Origin: UBA965 sp046303375 | GTDB lineage: Bacteria > Chloroflexota > Chloroflexia > Chloroflexales > Roseiflexaceae | Assembly: GCA_046303375.1 (NCBI GenBank) | Contig: JBKCGB010000055.1 | Coordinates: 1-9,287, forward strand | DNA: 9,287 bases | Direction of reading: 5' to 3' | Notes under the pieces: model-generated | Seen by the model: only the letters and a program-made list of their open reading frames with translations | Databases searched by the model: none | Told to the model about the DNA's origin: nothing | Program-made: the position numbers and the translations under genes | Shown here: positions 6,201-9,287 of the stretch, one piece after another | Position numbering within the stretch: the stretch's first letter is position 1 | How the letters are laid out: each line of letters starts with the position of its first letter

Positions 6201-9200
6201 AGTATCGCCGTCGCTGCGGGTTGGACACATTCGTTGGCGCTCACAGACGCGGGAACTGTCGTCGCCTGGGGTGACAACAGCGCTGGTCAGGCCACCGTGC
6301 CCACAGGGTTGACTGGTGTTTCTGCCATTGTGGCCGGTGCATACCACTCCATGGCACTCAAATCCGACGGCACAGTGGTAGCCTGGGGGTGCAACAAAAC
6401 CGGCGTCGATACACGCCAGTGTACGGTACCCGCAGGGCTAAGTAGTGTGGTTGCGATTGCAGCCGGCGACCAAGACTCAATGGCACTCAAATCCGATGGC
6501 ACGGTGGTGTGCTGGGGACGCAACTACGGTACCAAATGCCCCAACGGCACGACGAATTTTTTGGCGACAGCCACGAGTACAGTAGTCGGGGCACCGACAC
6601 AGACGCCCTCACGCACAATTACACGATCAGCGACGCGCACCATCACACTGACACCATCGAGTACATCCACGCCAACGACGGCTCCCTTTAGTAGTCTCAC
6701 CTATACCAAAATCAACCTTGGAGGGTTACACTCATGTGCCTTGTCATCGACAGGCAAAGCATACTGTTGGGGGAGTAATTGGCGTTTTGGTACGCTTGGG
6801 AATGGATCTACTACTGGATACAGTTATGACCCTGTCGCAGTCAGCATGCCTGGTATCACCTTTACGACCATTGATTCTGACTTATATAACTCGTGTGGGC
6901 TGACCAATGCCGGTGCAGCGTACTGTTGGGGATCGAATGAGACATACGGGATGCTCGGTGATGGTACGACGATTATTCGTAGCACGCCGGTTGCGGTCAG
7001 CATGCCAGCCGGTGTGACGTTTACCAGCATTGATGTGGGCGATAGGGTGTCGTGTGCATTGACTGCTTCAGGTAAAGCATATTGCTGGGGCAGTAATAGC
7101 TACGGCAGTCTAGGCAATGGTGTGCAACTGCCGGGTCCTACAAGCTATACCCCCGTTGCAGTAAGTATGCCCATGGGCGTCACATTTACGAGTATCAGTA
7201 CCGGTAATTTTTCGGTATGTGCTGTGTCAACCACTGGCGCTGTCTACTGCTGGGGATTAGATTACGGCGGGAGGAGTGGGTGGAGAACTGCCTACCCCAC
7301 CCGTGTATATATGCCTGAAGTCATGCCGGGAGACGTATCCATAGCGAGTATCAAAGCTGGCATGAATCATATTTGTGCAGTAGACACGAACGGCGAAGCG
7401 TACTGCTGGGGCGATAATTACCATGGGCAGTTCGGTAATGGGACAACGTCAGCAGCCGCCAGTATTAACCCTCCTACTAAGGTTTCTATGCCTGCAGGTG
7501 TGTCATTTGCCAGTATTCATCCAGGCACCATGTCCACGTGTGCACGTACCACCACAGGCACGGTCTATTGTTGGGGAGGTAACAATTGGGGTCAACTTGG
7601 TATCGGTAATACAACGAATAGCAACGTACCCGTGCTCGTACCTGGCTTGACTGGTGTCACTGCCCTTGCTTTTGGTGGAAATCAAGTATGTGCGTTACTC
7701 AGTAATAATACAATCAAGTGTTGGGGGGACAACGATGTCGGGCAAGTAGGTGTCTGTCGTCTATCCCCCTTCTACCAAACCCTACCAATAACCGTCGGGA
7801 GCGTACTATGTGCACCAACGGCAACCAGTACGGTGACACCGACCGCCACTTCTACGCGTACGATTACACGCACACTAACGAGTTCACGTACCGCAACAAA
7901 TAGTGCATCTGCAACGAAGACGCTGACACCTTCAATGACCTTTACGCCGTCCAAAACACCGACGGCATCCAACACCTTTACGCCATCCAAAACACCGACA
8001 GCATCCAATACCTTTACCGTGACGCGCACCTTTACCAATACCAATACTCCATCCGATACCGCCACGCCGACCAGCACGCGTACACCGTCACACACCAGCA
8101 CACCGTCCAATACCGCCACGCCAACCAGCACGCGCACCTATACCCGCACCTTTACCAATACCAACACTCCATCCGATACCGCGACAGCATCGATAACGCG
8201 ATCGTCGACCACTACCCGTACCGAAACAAATACGCGTACGCATACCAATACACCCACGGACACGCGGACCGCTACCGATACCGCGACGGCATCAGCGTCA
8301 CGTACCAATACACCGACCCGGACAGATACAAACACGATGACGCCATCGAATACGGTCACAGCTTCTGCCACGCGCACCAACACTGCGACTGCCACCGCTA
8401 CGCGCACCAATACACCCACCAGCACCGACACCCCAACAGCAAGCGATACGCGGACTGCGACCGGTACACGTACCAACACACCCACGCGTACCAATACTGC
8501 CACGCCGACATCGAGTATGACCCCGTCTGCCACTGCCACAGCAACCAGTAGTAATACATCGACCAATACCCGTACCGTGACCAATACACGCACCAACACA
8601 CCCACGCGTACTGATACATACACACGCACTGCGTCACAAACTGCAACAAATACCAATACACCAACGAATTCGCGCACCAATACGCTAACGCGCACCAATA
8701 CATTTACCATGACGGCCACGGCCACAGCCACCAATACCCCTACAAACACGGCCACCAATACGCCGCAACCGCTAACACTCAAAAAAGCAGCTGTTGGCAA
8801 CTTGTTCATCCTGGGATTACTCAGCAACGGTACACTCGTGACCTGGGGTGGCAAAAACGAATTCGGTGAAACCACTATTCCGAGTGCACTCAAAGATAAA
8901 CAATTCATGGATCTTGCCACGACCGTCGATACCGCCTTTGCCCTGGATGTGGATGGGAATTTGTTTGCGTGGGGTGGTACCCCGTTGTTCAACGTAAAAA
9001 ATATACCGGTCAGTGCACGCACCGGGGTCAAAGCAATCGGCTCAGGTGCCAATTTTGTGGTAGTCATCAAAGACGATGGCAGTTTGGTCACCTGGGGAGA
9101 AGACAGCTTTAGCCAAGTCAGTAAACGACCTGCAGGCAACGATTACGTGGCCGTAGACGGAGGTCCTTATCACGCCTGTGCGATCAAGGCGGATACCACG

Positions 9201-9287
9201 GTCAAGTGCTGGGGAGACAATCGCTCTGGGCAATCGACAGTCCCTGCTGGATTACGCGGGGTCGTGGCCGTCAGCGCCGGACAAGAT
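3171..9287 (+). CDS. Giant secreted poly-RCC1 beta-propeller protein (3' end outside window)
   Basis: A single frame stays open from the ATG at 3171 to the last base: 2039 codons with no stop. Residues 1-26 look like a signal peptide (MINKC, a hydrophobic stretch, then LYA before K27). Next are a Pro/Gln-rich segment, a Thr linker (about 90-118), and propellers at about 119-480, 504-813, 836-1131 and 1173-1548. Linkers of 23, 22 and 41 residues separate them. A 319-residue X-Thr linker (1549-1867) follows, then a fifth propeller of which four blades are visible before the edge. The first three propellers have short blades with cysteines after WG; the fourth has long CX9C blades; the fifth is Cys-poor. 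Aligned with gene 1, about 110 residues are missing. It is probably exported and may be surface-bound. RCC1 propellers usually bind proteins; the partner is unknown and no catalytic motif is seen. Confidence 0.93.
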   Translation, partial: MINKCVYYVVLLMCITGLFPPDMLYAKPATAWTRPIIPPQARGYIQRTGQWRVPHHLTQARLTQPIHDAPAPMQPAVPIQQQVSYGMSATPTPRVLSPTRTRTRTHTQTPTPTAHNATQQSLGGTSRIQPRIVTNRMIAAGGAEGYEVSFILSNDGYVRVYADNADDEQSFAPPINMNGVVTSVHAGMGMRYVTSTNGYDCISFPNNTGCDLMSQPHSTLEEISSYTYNTIALYRRADNTKFVRVLCNFPQSYLNVGQCTIPSAYNWETDANAVAHVVASKWHSVAAMTDGTVVAWGCGTTYPVTNTTYTYARDFGQCTVPSGLSNVTTIAAGPFHTLALKSDGTVAAWGCGYPFRDASSNYQTYYTEQCNVPAGLSNVVDIAAGNWHSLALKADGTVVAWGCTSTNYGGSVLHLNFDDDIWGWHDGEMCDVPAGLSNVVEISARYNYNLARKSDGTVACWPATSTGCLSQLWGDLNGFDTNATQTPTPSNTPTATRTLTPTAISLGLRDVNRIALSRMHRLAIKGDGSVVSSGCNGPAGVINAVRCTVPTGIVNPVKVAINNRHSLVLMSNGSIKAFGCNGSEDNGQCNVPIGLKAIDISAGKYHSAAIKADGKGIAWGCTGTNEVGLTGFTDAGQCVYNYLPVKAVSAGTFHTIWLQINPWDGNAYLDTSGCSSIYNYGQCDEPNTVQLRANDIIAVAAGGSHSLALFNDGTVSAWGCNGSNYGQCTVPTGLSGVIAIAAGAKHSMALKSDGTVVNWGESFQGQTTIPFGLNSVIAIAAGEFNSMALKSDGTLVCWGEFPYDSVCNSIAIYPTATFSVTPTRTMTATPTPRPQGYRIAVDTGHALVIRAADNTVQSYGCVGFDYGQCTVPSALVANPQHVSAGNTHSLALNASGSVVAWGCGAAGADFGQCDVPASATGVGSIAAGYYHSLATKGANNTVIAWGCNGADYGQCNVPLVYGMSTLFAKSIAAGKYHSLAVNQYNEVNAWGCSGQNFGQCTVPSQLMWVSSIAVAAGWTHSLALTDAGTVVAWGDNSAGQATVPTGLTGVSAIVAGAYHSMALKSDGTVVAWGCNKTGVDTRQCTVPAGLSSVVAIAAGDQDSMALKSDGTVVCWGRNYGTKCPNGTTNFLATATSTVVGAPTQTPSRTITRSATRTITLTPSSTSTPTTAPFSSLTYTKINLGGLHSCALSSTGKAYCWGSNWRFGTLGNGSTTGYSYDPVAVSMPGITFTTIDSDLYNSCGLTNAGAAYCWGSNETYGMLGDGTTIIRSTPVAVSMPAGVTFTSIDVGDRVSCALTASGKAYCWGSNSYGSLGNGVQLPGPTSYTPVAVSMPMGVTFTSISTGNFSVCAVSTTGAVYCWGLDYGGRSGWRTAYPTRVYMPEVMPGDVSIASIKAGMNHICAVDTNGEAYCWGDNYHGQFGNGTTSAAASINPPTKVSMPAGVSFASIHPGTMSTCARTTTGTVYCWGGNNWGQLGIGNTTNSNVPVLVPGLTGVTALAFGGNQVCALLSNNTIKCWGDNDVGQVGVCRLSPFYQTLPITVGSVLCAPTATSTVTPTATSTRTITRTLTSSRTATNSASATKTLTPSMTFTPSKTPTASNTFTPSKTPTASNTFTVTRTFTNTNTPSDTATPTSTRTPSHTSTPSNTATPTSTRTYTRTFTNTNTPSDTATASITRSSTTTRTETNTRTHTNTPTDTRTATDTATASASRTNTPTRTDTNTMTPSNTVTASATRTNTATATATRTNTPTSTDTPTASDTRTATGTRTNTPTRTNTATPTSSMTPSATATATSSNTSTNTRTVTNTRTNTPTRTDTYTRTASQTATNTNTPTNSRTNTLTRTNTFTMTATATATNTPTNTATNTPQPLTLKKAAVGNLFILGLLSNGTLVTWGGKNEFGETTIPSALKDKQFMDLATTVDTAFALDVDGNLFAWGGTPLFNVKNIPVSARTGVKAIGSGANFVVVIKDDGSLVTWGEDSFSQVSKRPAGNDYVAVDGGPYHACAIKADTTVKCWGDNRSGQSTVPAGLRGVVAVSAGQD
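3438..3524 (+). other. N-terminal Thr linker of gene 2
   Basis: About 29 residues, largely T-P and T-R dipeptides (including TRTRTRTHTQTPTPT), separate the Pro/Gln-rich N-terminal segment from the first propeller. This places a linker ahead of the first domain, so every propeller of the protein is flanked by linker sequence. Confidence 0.7.
3525..4610 (+). repeat. Propeller 1 of gene 2: seven short-class blades, first three degenerate
   Basis: Blades four to six are clear: TDGTVVAWGCG, SDGTVAAWGCG and ADGTVVAWGCT, each ending [QM]C.VP.GLSNV. Blade seven is SDGTVACWPATSTGC. The first three (around NDGYVRVYADN, MRYVTSTNGYDC and NTKFVRVLCNF) lack WG and are recognised by position and by the GQCTIPS motif ending blade three. 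Counting them gives seven. Cys-bounded loops in blades four to six are 19, 18 and 26 residues long, much longer than the seven typical of the next two propellers. Confidence 0.7.
4611..4679 (+). other. 23-residue Thr/Pro linker of gene 2
   Basis: The sequence starts TNATQTPTPSNTPTATRT and separates propeller 1 from propeller 2. Thr or Ser occupies nearly every second residue. Confidence 0.75.
4680..5609 (+). repeat. Propeller 2 of gene 2: seven short-class blades
   Basis: The seven blades centre on GDGSVVSSGC, SNGSIKAFGC, ADGKGIAWGC, WDGNAYLDTSGC, NDGTVSAWGC, SDGTVVNWGE and SDGTLVCWGE. Blades one to five have a Cys after the G of WG and another in GQC.VP. Blade six has neither. Blade seven has its pair shifted to VCWG and SVC. 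The core pattern is HSLALKSDGTV.AWG then VP.GL..V.AIAAG. Confidence 0.82.
5610..5675 (+). other. 22-residue Thr/Pro linker of gene 2
   Basis: Begins PTATFSVTPTRTMTATPT and joins propellers 2 and 3. It has the same Thr alternation as the other linkers. Confidence 0.75.
5676..6563 (+). repeat. Propeller 3 of gene 2: seven short-class blades
   Basis: Seven blades are read from the motifs VQSYGC, VVAWGC, VIAWGC, VNAWGC, VVAWGD, VVAWGC and VVCWGR. Those with WGC also have a second Cys in a GQC.VP or RQCTVP motif. Blade five reads WGDNSAGQATVP and lacks both. Blade seven carries the shifted pair VCWG and KCP. This is the most regular of the three Cys-rich propellers. Confidence 0.85.
6564..6686 (+). 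other. 41-residue Thr/Ser linker of gene 2
   Basis: Thr-rich spacer with TQTPSRTITRSATRTITLTP, between the last short-class propeller and the long-class propeller. The change of blade class occurs across this linker. Confidence 0.75.
6687..7814 (+). repeat. Propeller 4 of gene 2: seven long-class RCC1 blades
   Basis: Seven CWG motifs (codons at 6765, 6924, 7083, 7248, 7404, 7569 and 7719) lie 50-55 residues apart. Blades follow SCALTASGKAYCWGSN, then a LGNG-type turn, then PVAVSMP. CX9C occurs in the first six blades. The closing blade ends GQVGVC and, later, SVLCAP at the linker boundary. It corresponds to the propeller at 459-1547 in the upstream gene. Confidence 0.87.
7938..8009 (+). repeat. 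36-bp tandem duplication in the long linker
   Basis: Two adjacent copies (7938-7973 and 7974-8009), each encoding TFTPSKTPTASN, differ only at a few third codon positions. The unit is 12 codons, a multiple of the dipeptide period. Confidence 0.85.
8025..8182 (+). repeat. Direct repeat 120 bp apart in the long linker
   Basis: A 38-base stretch beginning cgcacctttaccaatacc at 8025-8062 recurs at 8145-8182 with one T/C difference. The offset is 120 bp (40 codons), which suggests duplication of a 120-bp block followed by divergence of the sequence in between. Confidence 0.8.
8772..9287 (+). repeat. Propeller 5 of gene 2: four short-class blades, cut by window end
   Basis: Blades read SNGTLVTWGG, VDGNLFAWGG, DDGSLVTWGE and ADTTVKCWGD; the first strand of a fifth (GVVAVSAG) reaches the edge. 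Roughly half of the positions match the C-terminal propeller of gene 1, including FILGLL.NGTL, ALKDK.F, NIPV.ARTGV and VDGG/VEGG. Blade four has gained a CX9C pair typical of the long class. By analogy, three more blades lie outside the window. Confidence 0.82.

Larger units (their letters stand above)
7815..8771 (+). other. 319-residue X-Thr/Ser linker of gene 2
   Basis: I count 158 consecutive dipeptides whose second residue is Thr or Ser, with no slip of register, ending in PQP. The first residue is mostly N, P, A, R, S or D. Arg greatly outnumbers Asp and Glu, so the segment is basic. There is no Cys or Trp. It is more than twice as long as the matching linker in gene 1. Expected to be extended and possibly O-glycosylated (inference). 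Confidence 0.88.

Noticed and set aside
8138..9139. Long minus-strand open frame (about 333 residues, Val/Arg-rich)
   Set aside because: It is the antisense of the X-Thr linker and blades. Reverse complements of ACN codons give NGT, so stops are rare by composition. It has no ribosome site or domain, and the + strand frame is clearly coding.

Overview
The window looks like a piece of a chromosome from a Chloroflexota bacterium, perhaps near Herpetosiphon or Chloroflexus. The basis is the combination of secreted RCC1-repeat proteins with long Thr/Pro/Asn/Arg-rich linkers, which I recall as common in that phylum. No marker gene is present, so the placement is only moderately certain.

Layout: there are two genes, both on the + strand, and both are cut by the window edges. 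Gene 1 (3-2849) enters from the left already inside an RCC1 repeat. Its order is: end of a propeller, a short linker, a complete seven-repeat propeller with 52-residue blades, a 149-residue Thr linker, a seven-repeat propeller with 39-40-residue blades, and a short linker-like tail before the stop. A strong hairpin terminator follows at 2860-2900. An AT-rich intergenic stretch with a candidate promoter runs to about 3160. Gene 2 (3171 to the right edge, at least 2039 codons without a stop) starts with a signal peptide. It then carries three Cys-rich short-blade propellers, one long-blade propeller, a 319-residue X-Thr linker, and a further short-blade propeller that runs off the end.

The two genes are tandem paralogs. 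Both have the same C-terminal plan: long-blade propeller, long Thr linker, Cys-poor short-blade propeller. They appear to encode exported beads-on-a-string proteins, with rigid beta-propellers separated by extended and possibly glycosylated spacers. No enzyme, RNA gene, mobile element or CRISPR array was seen. The function is unknown; binding or adhesion at the cell surface is an inference.

The most unusual signals are these: every complete propeller has exactly seven repeats; the linkers keep Thr/Ser at every second residue for up to 158 dipeptides without a register slip; cysteine pairs appear and vanish together blade by blade; and the last blade of most propellers carries its own cysteine signature.
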